A stretch of 64,000 nucleotides of DNA from Streptomyces phaeoluteigriseus (GCF_001896135.2 NZ_MPOH02000011.1:557837-621836); one strand, 5' to 3'; counted from the stretch's first letter, positions 52,643 through 62,116 are shown. Numbers and translations are program-made. The notes: a model not told the origin generated them from the sequence alone.

Positions 52643-53126
52643 GCGGACCAGCATAGGGCGTGACGACGATACGGGCCCGTCCCTACGCAACACGGTGTGA
52701 CGTCGCGACGCAACGGTGTCGTCGTCACGCCGGTCCGCGCCGTCACCCTCACCCCTCACCCCTGCGCCCCTGCGCCCCTGCGCCCCTGCGCCCGCACCGA
52801 GCGGCGTCGTCGCCTCTGCGCCGCCGTACCGGTACGTCCGCGTCCGCACCCGCCCCGTGTCCGCCCATCGTCGGGACGGAACGGTCTCGTCCCGGCCTCG
52901 CCCGGGTCTCGTTGCCGCGTCGGTACGGTCTCGCCGCCGCAACGAACCCACGCTGCCGTGACGACGAAACGGTTGCGTTCCGACGCCCACTCGGCCTACG
53001 CTCACGTTGCGACGATACGGTGCCGTCCCGACGTAAGAGAACGTGATGAGAAGCGTAAGAAAACGCGGACCGACGGCGTGGGAACCGGAAGCGCGCACCC
53101 CCACCCCCCGAGTGAAAGCAGCGGAT
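52643..53126. other. TetR-tagGH divergent region with an array of palindromes
   Basis: This 484-bp region contains six copies of a ~26-bp imperfect palindrome (listed separately), the perfect 12-bp palindrome CGTACCGGTACG (52825-52836) and an 8-bp tandem repeat CCCCTGCG (four copies near 52758-52790). Open frames on both strands here are repeat by-products. Confidence 0.6.
52661..53036. promoter_or_regulatory. Six related palindromic sites, ACGG-N3-CG(T/C) core
   Basis: The cores are ACGGGCCCGT (52671), ACGGTGTCGT (52713), ACGGTCTCGT (52881), ACGGTCTCGC (52925), ACGGTTGCGT (52969) and ACGGTGCCGT (53017). Flanks also agree (CGACGA before, CCCGACG after in the best copies). Core-to-core distances are 42 (first pair) and 44, 44, 48 (last four), close to four helical turns. 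They are best explained as operators for the adjacent TetR protein. Confidence 0.6.
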
Positions 53127-54044
53127 GTGAGTCAGGTCCTCCACACACCGCCCCAGGCGCGGGCCGAGGCCCGTGAAGACCTCGCGGCCCTCGCGGCCCG
53201 GCACGGCCTCTCGGTCAGCGGCGCCCGCCCCTCCCTGCCCGAGTACGTCCGGCAGCTGTGGGCGCGCCGTCACTTCATCACCGCGTTCGCCACCGCCAAG
53301 CTCACCTCGCAGTACAGCCAGGCGAAGCTGGGCCAGGTCTGGCAGGTGATGACCCCGCTGCTGAACGCGGCCGTGTACTACTTCATCTTCGGCGTGCTGC
53401 TCCAGACCAAGAAGAACGTCCCGGACTACATCCCCTTCCTGGTGACGGGGGTGTTCATCTGGACGTTCACGCAAAGCTCGATCATGGCGGGCACCAAGGC
53501 GATCTCGGGCAACATCGGCCTGGTGCGGGCGCTGCACTTCCCCCGGGCCGCGCTGCCACTGTCGTTCTGCCTCCAGCAGTTGCAGCAGTTGCTGTTCTCG
53601 ATGGCAGCGCTGGTGATGATCCTGCTCGTCGTGGGCGTGCCGCCGGCCCTGTCCTGGCTGCTCGCGGTCCCGGTGCTGGTGCTCCAGTTCACCTTCAACG
53701 CGGGTGTCTCGATGATCCTGGCGAGGCTCGGCGCGAAGACCCCCGACATCGCCCAGCTGATGCCGTTCGTCCTGCGCACGTGGATGTACATATCGGGTGT
53801 GATGTGGAGCATCGACGTCCTGCTCAGCGAGCACAGCGACCTGCCTACCTGGGTCGCCGACGTGCTGCGGGCCAACCCGACGGCCGTCTACATCGACCTG
53901 ATGCGGTTCGCCCTGATCGACAGTTTCCGCGCCGACAACCTTCCGCCGCACGTGTGGGCGACCGCGGTCGGCTGGGCGCTGCTGGCGGGCGTCGGAGGCT
54001 TCATCTACTTCTGGAAGGCTGAGGAGACGTACGGCCGTGGCTGA
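53127..54044 (+). CDS. ABC-2 type transporter permease, teichoic-acid exporter TagG-like
   Basis: This protein of about 305 residues (starting VSQVLHTPPQ; upstream starts are in frame) has six spans, including LLNAAVYYFIFGVLLQ, IPFLVTGVFIWTFTQ and a last TAVGWALLAGVGGFIYFW. It belongs to the polysaccharide/teichoic-acid export permeases. It overlaps the ATPase gene by eight bases. It would flip or export a lipid-linked glycopolymer, probably the product of the glycerophosphotransferase genes in this window or elsewhere. Confidence 0.88.
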   Translation: MSQVLHTPPQARAEAREDLAALAARHGLSVSGARPSLPEYVRQLWARRHFITAFATAKLTSQYSQAKLGQVWQVMTPLLNAAVYYFIFGVLLQTKKNVPDYIPFLVTGVFIWTFTQSSIMAGTKAISGNIGLVRALHFPRAALPLSFCLQQLQQLLFSMAALVMILLVVGVPPALSWLLAVPVLVLQFTFNAGVSMILARLGAKTPDIAQLMPFVLRTWMYISGVMWSIDVLLSEHSDLPTWVADVLRANPTAVYIDLMRFALIDSFRADNLPPHVWATAVGWALLAGVGGFIYFWKAEETYGRG

Positions 54045-54912
54045 CAACGCAACGCTCACCGACATCGACCACGTCAACGACGTCAAAGACGTCACCGCCA
54101 AGACCGGCGTCACCGGCGAGCGGATCCCCACCGTCATCGCCGACCGCGTCGACATCGTCTACCGCGTCAACGGCACCAGCGCGGGCCGCGGTTCCGCCAC
54201 CGCCGCCCTGAATCGCATCGTGCGCCGCAAGAAGACCGAGAAGGCGTCGGGCGTCCGCACGGTGCACGCCGTCAGGAACGTCAGCTTCGTGGCGTACAAG
54301 GGCGAGGCCATCGGCCTGATCGGCACCAACGGCTCGGGCAAGTCGACGCTGCTCAAGGCGGTCGCGGGTCTGCTGCCGGTGGAGAACGGCAAGATCTACA
54401 CCGACGGCCAGCCGTCCCTCCTGGGCGTCAACGCGGCCCTGATGAGCGACCTGACCGGCGAGCGCAACGTCCACCTCGGCGGCCTGGCCATGGGCATGAC
54501 CCGGGAGCAGATCAAGGAGCGCTACCAGGAGATCGTCGACTTCTCCGGCATCAACGAGAAGGGCGACTTCATCTCCCTGCCCATGCGCACCTACTCCTCC
54601 GGCATGGGATCCCGGCTGCGGTTCTCCATCGCTGCGGCCAAGGACCACGACGTCCTCCTCATCGACGAGGCCCTGGCCACCGGTGACGCGAAGTTCCGGC
54701 AGCGGTCGGCGGACCGCATCCGCGCGATGCGCGAGCACGCCGGCACGGTCTTCCTGGTCAGCCACAGCAACAGCTCGATCCGCGAGACCTGCGAGCGGGT
54801 CCTGTGGCTGGAGCGCGGCGAGCTGCGCATGGACGGCCCGACCGAAGAGGTCCTCAAGGAGTACGAGGCGTTCACCGAGCCGAAGAAGAAGCCGCGCCCG
54901 GCGAAGGCCTGA
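54037..54912 (+). CDS. ABC transporter ATPase, teichoic-acid exporter TagH-like
   Basis: The 291-residue ATPase has Walker A GTNGSGKST, signature YSSGMGSRLRFSIA and Walker B VLLIDEALATGD, the form typical of TagH/Wzt-type exporters. The long N-terminal extension before the Walker A is basic (RIVRRKKTEKASG). It starts at GTG inside the end of the permease gene. It energises the TagG-like permease. Confidence 0.92.
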   Translation: MADNATLTDIDHVNDVKDVTAKTGVTGERIPTVIADRVDIVYRVNGTSAGRGSATAALNRIVRRKKTEKASGVRTVHAVRNVSFVAYKGEAIGLIGTNGSGKSTLLKAVAGLLPVENGKIYTDGQPSLLGVNAALMSDLTGERNVHLGGLAMGMTREQIKERYQEIVDFSGINEKGDFISLPMRTYSSGMGSRLRFSIAAAKDHDVLLIDEALATGDAKFRQRSADRIRAMREHAGTVFLVSHSNSSIRETCERVLWLERGELRMDGPTEEVLKEYEAFTEPKKKPRPAKA

Positions 54913-54920
54913 CGCCCGGC

Positions 54921-55030
54921 GCGTCACCAGCCACGCGCCACCAACCTTGCGTCACCAACCTTGCGCAACCAGCCTTGCGTCACCGGCCTTGCGCAACCAG
55001 CCCTGCGTCACCGGCCTTGCGTCACCGGCC
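54921..55030. repeat. 14-bp tandem repeat downstream of tagH
   Basis: About seven copies of CCTTGCGTCACCGG, alternating with the variant CCTTGCGCAACCAG, run head to tail between the tagH stop and a terminator. The unit length is not a multiple of three. Confidence 0.85.
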
Positions 55031-55039
55031 CTGAAAGAA

Positions 55040-55086
55040 GACGGGGGTGCCCCCGAGCCCGTACGGCTCGGGGGGCACCCCCCGTC
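55040..55086. terminator. Bidirectional terminator between tagH and the glutamate dehydrogenase gene
   Basis: A ~20-bp G/C stem (GACGGGGGTGCCCCCGAGCC with its complement, two bulged bases) closes on CGTAC. The genes on either side converge. Confidence 0.8.
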
Positions 55087-55093
55087 TCCCGTT

Positions 55094-58000
55094 CTACGAG
55101 TGCGTCCGCAGCAGCGTCCGCATGGTGCGCATCGCCACCGACAGGTTGGCCAGGTCGAAGGTCTCCGAGCCCTGGATCTCCTCCAGCGTGGTCCGCGCCC
55201 GGCCCAGGATCGCCGCGTTCTTCTGCTCCCACGCCTTGAAGCGCTGCTCGGGCGTCGAGGTGCCGTTGCCGACGGCCAGGACGTCCGCGGTGAGCGCCGC
55301 GTGGGCCGCGTACAGGTCCTCGCGGATGGAGGCGCGGGCCATGGACTGCCAGCGGTCGGCACGCGGCAGCTCGATGATGCGGTCCATGAGCTGGGTGATG
55401 TGCAGCCGGTCGGCGAGGTCGTAGTACACCTCGGCGACGTCCAGCGGGTCCCGGTCCATGCGGTCGGCCACCGACACGATGTCCAGGGCCGGGAACACCG
55501 ACGAGAACCCGGCGACCCGGCCGGCGACCTCGTCGGGCACGCCGGAGCCGGTCAGCTCGTCGGAGATCTGCTGCCACCACTCCAGGTCCGCGCCGCGCAG
55601 CAGCTTCGTCAGCTGTCCCCAGACCTGCTCGACACGGTCGGCGAAGAAGTCGACGGTCTCGGCGAGTTCCACCGGCTGCGGCCGGTTGTTGAGCAGCCAG
55701 CGCGTGCCGCGCTCGACCAGTCGGCGCGAGTGCAGCCGGATGCGGGTCTGGACGGCGGCCTCGACCTGGTTGTCGAGGGCCTCGACCGCGTCCCACACGG
55801 GCGCCGAGCGGAAGATCGCACGGGCCGCGGTCTGCGCCCGCACGATCTCCTCCAGCGAGGCCCCGGTCTCCTCCCGCAGGCGGTGCAGGTAGGTCGTACC
55901 GCCGGTGTTGACGGTGTCGTTGACCAGGACGGTCGTGGTGATCTCGCGGCGCAGCGGGTGGTTCTCGATCTGCTCGGCGAACCGCTCGCGCAGCGCGCTC
56001 GGGAAGTACGCGTACAACAGACCGCGCAGGTAGGGGTCCTCGGGCAGCGAGGTGCGCAGCAGCTCGTCCGACACCGTGATCTTCGTGTACGCCATGAGGA
56101 CGGCCGTCTCCGGGCCGGTCAGGCCGTGGCCGGAGCCGAGGCGCTCACGGATCTGCCGGTCGGTCGGCAGGAACTCCAGCGCCCGGTCGAGGTGACCCTC
56201 GCGCACCAGGTGGCGCATGAAGCGCTGCTGGGCGTGGAGCATGTCCTTGGACTGGGCGAGGGCGTTCGCGATGGCGGTGTTCTGCGCGTAGTTGTTGCGC
56301 AGGACGAGTCGGCTGACCTCGTCGGTCATCTCGGCGAGCAGCTTGTTGCGCTGCTTGACCGTCATGTCGCCGTCGGTGACCAGGCCGTTGAGCAGGATCT
56401 TGATGTTCACCTCGTGGTCAGAGGTGTCCACGCCCGCGCTGTTGTCGATGGCATCGGTGTTGATCTTGCCGCCGGCGCGCGCGTACTCGATCCGGCCGAG
56501 CTGGGTCAGGCCCAGGTTGCCGCCCTCGCCGACGACCCTGGCGCGCAGGTCGGCGCCGTCGACGCGGATGGCGTCGTTGGCCTTGTCGCCGACGTCGGCG
56601 TTCGACTCCGCCGACGACTTCACGTACGTACCGATGCCGCCGTTCCACAGCAGGTCCACCGGCGCCTTGAGGATGGCCTTCATCAGGTCGGCCGGGGTCA
56701 ACTTGGCGACCTTCTCCTCGATGCCGAGGGCCGCCCGGATGTGCGCGTTGACGGGGATCGCCTTGGCCGTGCGCGGGAAGACGCCACCGCCCGCCGACAG
56801 CAGCGCGGTGTCGTAGTCGGCCCAGCTGGAACGGGGCAGCTCGAACAGGCGGCGGCGCTCGGCGTAGGAGGTCGCCGCGTCGGGCTCGGGGTCGATGAAG
56901 ATGTGCCGGTGGTCGAAGGCGGCGACCAGCCGGATGTGCTCGGAGAGCAGCATGCCGTTGCCGAACACGTCACCGGACATGTCTCCGATGCCGACCACCG
57001 TGAAGTCCTCGACCTGCGTGTTCACGCCCAGCTCGCGGAAGTGCCGCTTCACGGACTCCCAGGCGCCGCGCGCGGTGATGCCCATCGCCTTGTGGTCGTA
57101 CCCCGCGGAGCCGCCGGAGGCGAAGGCGTCGCCGAGCCAGAAGTCGTAGGACTGCGCGACCTCGTTGGCGATGTCGGAGAACGTCGCCGTGCCCTTGTCG
57201 GCGGCGACCACCAGATAGGTGTCGTCCTCGTCGTGCCGGACGACGTCGGCCGGCGGCACGACCTCCCCGGCGACCATGTTGTCCGTGATGTCGAGCAGCG
57301 CCGAGATGAACGTCCTGTAGCTGGCGATGCCCTCGGCGAGCCACGCGTCCCGGTCGACGGCCGGGTCCGGCAGCTGCTTGGCGACGAAGCCGCCCTTCGC
57401 GCCGACCGGCACGATGACGGTGTTCTTCACCATCTGCGCCTTGACCAGGCCGAGGACCTCGGTGCGGAAGTCCTCACGCCGGTCGGACCAGCGCAGACCA
57501 CCGCGCGCCACCTTCCCGAACCGCAGGTGCACGCCCTCCACCTGCGGCGAGTACACCCAGATCTCGAACGCGGGGCGCGGCGCCGGCAGGTCGGGGATGG
57601 CCTGCGGGTCGAACTTCATCGACACGTAGTCGTGCGGGGCGCCGCTCGCGGTGTGCTGGAAGAAGTTCGTGCGCAGGGTCGCCTTGATGACGGTGAGGAA
57701 GGACCGCAGGATCCGGTCCTCGTCGAGGGACGCCACCTGGTCGAGGGCGGCGTCCAGCTCCTCCAGGAGCGCGTCGACGATCTCGTGCCCGGCACTCTGC
57801 CGGTCGGGCGACATCCGCGCCTCGAACAGCGAGACCAGCAGCCGGGTGGTGTGGACGTTCGTGCGGAGGGTGTCCTCCATGTAGTCCTGGCTGAAGGTGG
57901 AACCGGCCTGACGCAGGTACTTCGCGTACGCCCGCAGCACCGTCGCCTGCCGCCAGGTGAGCCCGGCGCTCAGCACGAGGGCGTTGAAGCTGTCGTTCTC

Positions 58001-60049
58001 CGCCTTGCCGGTCCAGGTGGCGGCGAACGCCTCCTGGAACCGCTCACGCCCGTCGTCACCGAGGTGGTCGCCGGTGCCGCCGCCCAGCGACTTGGGCAGC
58101 CTCAGGCCGAAGTCGTAGATCCAGGCGACACTCCGGTCCGAGCAGCGCAGTTCGTACGGCCGCTCGTCGATGACCTCGACGCCGAGGCGGTTGAGCACCG
58201 GCAGCACCGCCGACAGGGAGATCGCGTCGCCCTTGCGGTAGATCTTGAAACGGCGCTCGCCGGGGCCGGCGCCCACCGGCTCGTACAGGCTGAGCGAGAA
58301 GCTCTGCTCCTCCGTGAGCCGCTCGATGTGGACGAGGTCGGCGACCGCGGAGCGCGGGGTGTGGTCGGCCTTGTAGCCCTCGGGGAAGGCGTTGTTGTAG
58401 CGGCGCAGCAGCTCCGCCGTCCGCTCCTCGCCGAGTTCGGCGTTGAGCGCGTCCTGGAAGGCGTCGGCCCAGGAACGGGCCGCCTCGACGAGCCGCGCCT
58501 CGATGCGTTCCTTGTCGGTGTCGGACAGCTCCGGCAGCTCGGTGCCCTGCGGGACCCGGACGACGAAGTGCAGGCGGGACAGGATCGACTCGGTGTTCCA
58601 GGCGGTGAAGTCGACACTGGTGCCGCCCAGTTCCTCCTTGAGGATGTCGATGATCCGCAGCCGGACGGCGGTGGTGTAGCGGTCGCGCGGCAGGTAGACG
58701 AGGGCGGAGTAGTAGCGGCCGTACTCGTCCTGGCGCAGGTAGAGCCGCAGCCGGCGCCGCTCCTGGAGGTACAGCACGGACGTGACGATGGCACGCAGTT
58801 CGTCGACCGGCGTCTGGAACAGCTCGTCGCGCGGGTAGGTCTCCATGATCTGGAGCAGGTCGCGCCCGTCGTGGCTGTTGGGCGAGAAGCCGGCGCCCTT
58901 CAACACCTGGTCGACCTTGCGCCGCACGACCGGCACGCGCAGCACGGACTCGGTGTAGGCGGCGGAGGAGAACAGTCCGAGGAAGCGGCGCTCACCGACG
59001 ACGTTCCCCTCGGCGTCGAACTTCTTGACGCCGATGTAGTCCAGGTACGACGGCCGGTGCACGGTCGACCGGCTGTTGGCCTTGGTCAGGATGAGCAGCT
59101 TGTGCTCGCGCGCCTTGGCACGGGCGTCGGCCGGGAGCCGCTCGAAGGAGTGGCTGACGGGGTGGGTGTCGCCGTCGGCGTGGTGCGGGTCGGAGCGCAG
59201 GATGCCGAGCCCGGTGCCGGGGACGGCCGCGAGGGAGTCGTCCTCGCGCAGCTCGTACTCGCGGTAGCCGAGGAAGGTGAAGTGGTTGTCGGCCAGCCAG
59301 CGCAGCAGTTCGCGGGCCTCCTCCACGTCGGGGGAGGTCAGGTCGCCGGGCACGTGCTCGCGCGGCAGGTCGTCGGCGATCCGCAGGGCGGCGTCGCGCA
59401 TCTTCTCCCAGTCCTCGACGGCCTCGCGGGCGTCGGACAGGACGCGCAGCAGGTCGGCGGTGATCTGCTTGAGGTCGGCGCGGTCGCTCTCACGGTCCGT
59501 CTCGACGTGGATCCACGATTCGATGTGCGCGTCGTGCGGGAGGTCGACGGCGGCCGGGGACGTCCTGAGCACCTCGATGAGCCTGCCGGTGACGTCCCGG
59601 CGGACGACGACCTGGGGGTGGATGACGAGGTGGATGCCGCGGCCCTGCCGGGTCAGCTCGTTCGTCACGGAGTCCACGAGGAACGGCATGTCGTCGGTGA
59701 CGACCTCGACCACCGAGTGGCTGCACGTCCAGCCGTTCTCCTCGACGGTCGGCGTGTGGACACGTACGTTCGCGGTGCCCTGGGGCCGGTTCTCGGCCAG
59801 CCGGTAGTGCGAGAAAGCGGCTCCGAAGACGTCGACCGGGTCGCGGTCGGTGAGGTCCTCCGGAGCGGTGTGCAGGTAGTAGCGCTGGAGGAACGAAAGC
59901 ACGGACGCGTGGTCCGGCGTGCCCGGGATCCCCGGACCGCTCTCGCCCGTCGTCCCAGTCGGTAGGTGCCCCCCGACCGGGCTGTTCTCAGCGACCCGGG
60001 CCGCCCGTTCGAGCAGCTCGGCCTTGGCTTCGTCCAGCTTGGTCTGCAT
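55094..60049 (-). CDS. gdh: NAD-specific glutamate dehydrogenase, large (about 180 kDa) type
   Basis: This 1651-residue enzyme converts glutamate to 2-oxoglutarate and ammonia with NAD, mostly in glutamate catabolism. The length matches the GDH-180 class first described in Streptomyces. An N-terminal regulatory half (~1-700, with ACT-like segments) precedes the catalytic part (~780-1250): VPVGAKGGFVAKQLPDP holds the conserved Gly-Ala-Lys-Gly-Gly, and the nucleotide-binding region is around FTVVGIGDMSGDVFGNGML. Start ATG (MQTKLDEAKAELLER) has AGAGGA just upstream. The gene is single, ends at a bidirectional terminator, and has a 604-bp gap upstream. Confidence 0.93.
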   Translation of the reverse strand: MQTKLDEAKAELLERAARVAENSPVGGHLPTGTTGESGPGIPGTPDHASVLSFLQRYYLHTAPEDLTDRDPVDVFGAAFSHYRLAENRPQGTANVRVHTPTVEENGWTCSHSVVEVVTDDMPFLVDSVTNELTRQGRGIHLVIHPQVVVRRDVTGRLIEVLRTSPAAVDLPHDAHIESWIHVETDRESDRADLKQITADLLRVLSDAREAVEDWEKMRDAALRIADDLPREHVPGDLTSPDVEEARELLRWLADNHFTFLGYREYELREDDSLAAVPGTGLGILRSDPHHADGDTHPVSHSFERLPADARAKAREHKLLILTKANSRSTVHRPSYLDYIGVKKFDAEGNVVGERRFLGLFSSAAYTESVLRVPVVRRKVDQVLKGAGFSPNSHDGRDLLQIMETYPRDELFQTPVDELRAIVTSVLYLQERRRLRLYLRQDEYGRYYSALVYLPRDRYTTAVRLRIIDILKEELGGTSVDFTAWNTESILSRLHFVVRVPQGTELPELSDTDKERIEARLVEAARSWADAFQDALNAELGEERTAELLRRYNNAFPEGYKADHTPRSAVADLVHIERLTEEQSFSLSLYEPVGAGPGERRFKIYRKGDAISLSAVLPVLNRLGVEVIDERPYELRCSDRSVAWIYDFGLRLPKSLGGGTGDHLGDDGRERFQEAFAATWTGKAENDSFNALVLSAGLTWRQATVLRAYAKYLRQAGSTFSQDYMEDTLRTNVHTTRLLVSLFEARMSPDRQSAGHEIVDALLEELDAALDQVASLDEDRILRSFLTVIKATLRTNFFQHTASGAPHDYVSMKFDPQAIPDLPAPRPAFEIWVYSPQVEGVHLRFGKVARGGLRWSDRREDFRTEVLGLVKAQMVKNTVIVPVGAKGGFVAKQLPDPAVDRDAWLAEGIASYRTFISALLDITDNMVAGEVVPPADVVRHDEDDTYLVVAADKGTATFSDIANEVAQSYDFWLGDAFASGGSAGYDHKAMGITARGAWESVKRHFRELGVNTQVEDFTVVGIGDMSGDVFGNGMLLSEHIRLVAAFDHRHIFIDPEPDAATSYAERRRLFELPRSSWADYDTALLSAGGGVFPRTAKAIPVNAHIRAALGIEEKVAKLTPADLMKAILKAPVDLLWNGGIGTYVKSSAESNADVGDKANDAIRVDGADLRARVVGEGGNLGLTQLGRIEYARAGGKINTDAIDNSAGVDTSDHEVNIKILLNGLVTDGDMTVKQRNKLLAEMTDEVSRLVLRNNYAQNTAIANALAQSKDMLHAQQRFMRHLVREGHLDRALEFLPTDRQIRERLGSGHGLTGPETAVLMAYTKITVSDELLRTSLPEDPYLRGLLYAYFPSALRERFAEQIENHPLRREITTTVLVNDTVNTGGTTYLHRLREETGASLEEIVRAQTAARAIFRSAPVWDAVEALDNQVEAAVQTRIRLHSRRLVERGTRWLLNNRPQPVELAETVDFFADRVEQVWGQLTKLLRGADLEWWQQISDELTGSGVPDEVAGRVAGFSSVFPALDIVSVADRMDRDPLDVAEVYYDLADRLHITQLMDRIIELPRADRWQSMARASIREDLYAAHAALTADVLAVGNGTSTPEQRFKAWEQKNAAILGRARTTLEEIQGSETFDLANLSVAMRTMRTLLRTHS

Positions 60050-60653
60050 TGTCCTCTGGCTCCTGTCGCGCGCCGTTGCGTGACGTAGAAGGAAGTACGG
60101 TCTCTTCCCCTGCGGCTCGACGCCACGGCCCGGGGTCTCCGGGCTGCTCCGACGCTATGCCGCAGAATGAGAGGGGCGGGGGGTTATCGACCATTCCCGA
60201 CGTGCCCCGCAGGTGTGACGCTGCTCTCCGCGTCGCCTGCTCATGGGGTGTGTGCGGCGTCCTGGGGGCCCTGGTGGCCCCGTCCCGCCCGCGAGGATCA
60301 GCGACTGACGCCCGGCTGCGGATGTCGTCCGCACACTCCGGGCGCGGGGCAGGGGCAACAGCACCCCCGCGAGCTATCGCGCTGATCACGCCACCAAGGC
60401 TATCGCTCCTCACCGGGGGCCCGTCATGAGCCGTATGTGTACAAAACCGGGGGTGGAAGTTTGACGTTCTGCACAGAGGTGCAGTGGGGGGTGGTGTGTG
60501 AAGGCGACGGGGGCGCGCGGAAGCCCGAAAGAGGGCAAGAAGTCGACGCCCGCGCCGCCCCCGGGCACTCTTGAAGCGACCCACCTCTTGGCAGGGGCGC
60601 CCGCAAGAGGCAGGTTGCCCATGAGAGCGCCCGCCCGAGAGGAGCCGCCCGGC
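60050..60653. other. Long gap between glutamate dehydrogenase and PfpI genes, no gene seen
   Basis: Open frames are present on both strands but third-position G/C bias and domain signals are weak. The inverted pair CCTCTTG and CAAGAGG, with an arm-to-arm spacing of 13 bases (about 60583-60609), could form a hairpin ahead of the PfpI gene. The minus-strand side should contain the glutamate dehydrogenase promoter. Confidence 0.4.
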
Positions 60654-61220
60654 ATGACCACGAAGATCCTCATCGTCACCGGCGACGCAGCGGAGTCCCT
60701 GGAGGTCCTCTACCCCTACCAGCGGCTGCGCGAGGAGGGCTACGAGGTCCACATCGCCGCCCCCGCCCGCAAACAGCTCCGCTTCGTCGTCCACGACTTC
60801 GAACCCGGCTTCGACACCTACACCGAGAAGCCCGGCTACACCTGGCCCGCCGACCTCGCCTTCTCCGAGGTCGACCCCGGCGCGTACGCCGCCGTCGTGG
60901 TCCCCGGCGGCCGCGCGCCCGAGTACCTGCGCAACGACCCCGAGCTGCGCAAGATCCTCAAGTCCTTCTTCGACACGGACAAGCCGGTCGCCCAGATCTG
61001 CCACGGCCCGCTGCTGACGGCCGCGGTCGACGGCCTGACGGGCCGCCGCGTCACGGCGTACCCGGCGCTGGAACTCGACATGCAGGCCGCCGGTGCGGTC
61101 TTCCAGGACACGGAGGCGGTCGTCGACGGCACGCTGGTCTCGTCCCGGGCCTGGCCGGACCATCCGGCGTGGATGCGCGCGTTCCTGGAGGTGCTGCGCA
61201 CGAAGGCACCGGTGACCTGA
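60654..61220 (+). CDS. DJ-1/PfpI family protein
   Basis: This 188-residue protein has the DJ-1/PfpI fold with nucleophile Cys in PVAQICHGPLLTAA (nucleophile elbow), preceded by VVVPGGRAPEYLRND. Family members are deglycases, glyoxalases or proteases; the exact reaction is not clear. Start MTTKILIVTGDAAE is preferred because AGGAG lies ten bases before it; the extension upstream is low-complexity. Confidence 0.88.
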   Translation: MTTKILIVTGDAAESLEVLYPYQRLREEGYEVHIAAPARKQLRFVVHDFEPGFDTYTEKPGYTWPADLAFSEVDPGAYAAVVVPGGRAPEYLRNDPELRKILKSFFDTDKPVAQICHGPLLTAAVDGLTGRRVTAYPALELDMQAAGAVFQDTEAVVDGTLVSSRAWPDHPAWMRAFLEVLRTKAPVT

Positions 61221-61254
61221 CCCCGCTCCCCGGCCAGGCTCGGCGATGCGGAGT

Positions 61255-61390
61255 CCTTTCACGGCGTCGCGTCCGCGTCGCGGCGCCGCGTCCACGTCAG
61301 GGCGCCGGCGTCCCGGTGTCACGGCGTCCACCGCGTCCCGGTGTCAACGCGCTCGCGGCGTCCACGGCGTCCCGGTGTCACGGCGTCATG
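61255..61390. repeat. Degenerate GGCGTCCCGGTGTCAC repeats
   Basis: At least three copies of CGTCCCGGTGTCA(A/C) occur among many CGCGTC and GGCGTC motifs, just past the HAD gene's stop and after the PfpI gene. The two genes converge here; no clean terminator hairpin is visible. Confidence 0.65.
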
Positions 61391-61393
61391 GCT

Positions 61394-62059
61394 TCACGAG
61401 GCCAGCCGCTCGGCCGTCTCGACGGCCTCCTGGAGCGTGTCCACCACGGGCACGCCTACCCCCTCGAGGCTGGCCCGGCTGTGCGACCCCCCGGTGTACA
61501 GCACAGCCCGCGCCCCCACGTGCAGCGCCGCCACCGCGTCGTCGGCGGCGTCCCCGATCACCACGGTGCGCTCGGTGTCGACCTCGGTGAGGGTCTCCAG
61601 ATGCCGCACCATGTGCTCGGCCTTGCTGCCCCCGGACGGCCCGGTCCTCCCGTCGACCCGGAGGAAGTACGGCTCGATCCCGAACCCGCGGACCAGCGGA
61701 ACCAGCTCGTCGTGCACGTACATGCTCAACAGGGACTGGCTGCGCCCCGCCGACCGCCACCCGGCGAGCAGTTCCGCCGCCCCGTCGGTCAGGCCGCACC
61801 GCACCCGGTGCTCGGCGTAGTACCGGTGGAAGACCTCGTCCATGACCTGCCACTCGACGTCGGTGGGCAGTCTCCCCAGCAGCCGCTCGTAGAACTTGGG
61901 CACCGGCACGCAGTACAGCGCCCGGTACCGCTCGAGCGTGATCGGCTCCAGCCCCAACTCGACGAACGCGGCGTTCGTCGCTCCGATGATGGCGTCGTTG
62001 TCATGGAACAACGTGCCGTTCCAGTCCCAGACGATGTGCGCCCCAGCCTGCTTCCCCAT
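61394..62059 (-). CDS. HAD-superfamily phosphatase
   Basis: This 221-residue hydrolase resembles phosphoglycolate-phosphatase-like HAD enzymes. Motif I is DWNGTL; the first Asp is the nucleophile, and the second acidic residue of the usual DxDGT is Asn, which is unusual. Motif III Lys is in GGSKAEHMV and motif IV is VVIGDAADDAVAA. A helical cap lies between. I start at MGKQAGAHIVWDWNGTL. The changed motif I could affect metal binding or substrate choice. Confidence 0.85.
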   Translation of the reverse strand: MGKQAGAHIVWDWNGTLFHDNDAIIGATNAAFVELGLEPITLERYRALYCVPVPKFYERLLGRLPTDVEWQVMDEVFHRYYAEHRVRCGLTDGAAELLAGWRSAGRSQSLLSMYVHDELVPLVRGFGIEPYFLRVDGRTGPSGGSKAEHMVRHLETLTEVDTERTVVIGDAADDAVAALHVGARAVLYTGGSHSRASLEGVGVPVVDTLQEAVETAERLAS

Positions 62060-62116
62060 ACCCGCAAACGTACCCGCCCCCACTGACAGCGAGAAAGACA
62101 GCGCGGCAGGGTGCCA

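Noticed and set aside
54683..59965. 1760-residue plus-strand open frame
   Set aside because: It is antisense to the glutamate dehydrogenase gene, crosses the 14-bp repeats and a terminator, and shows the Val/Gly/Asp composition of a shadow frame.
60050..60400. Leader or small gene upstream of glutamate dehydrogenase on the minus strand (VISAIARGGAVAPAPRP)
   Set aside because: The frame is open but third-position G/C bias is weak and no ribosome-binding site or family was recognised.
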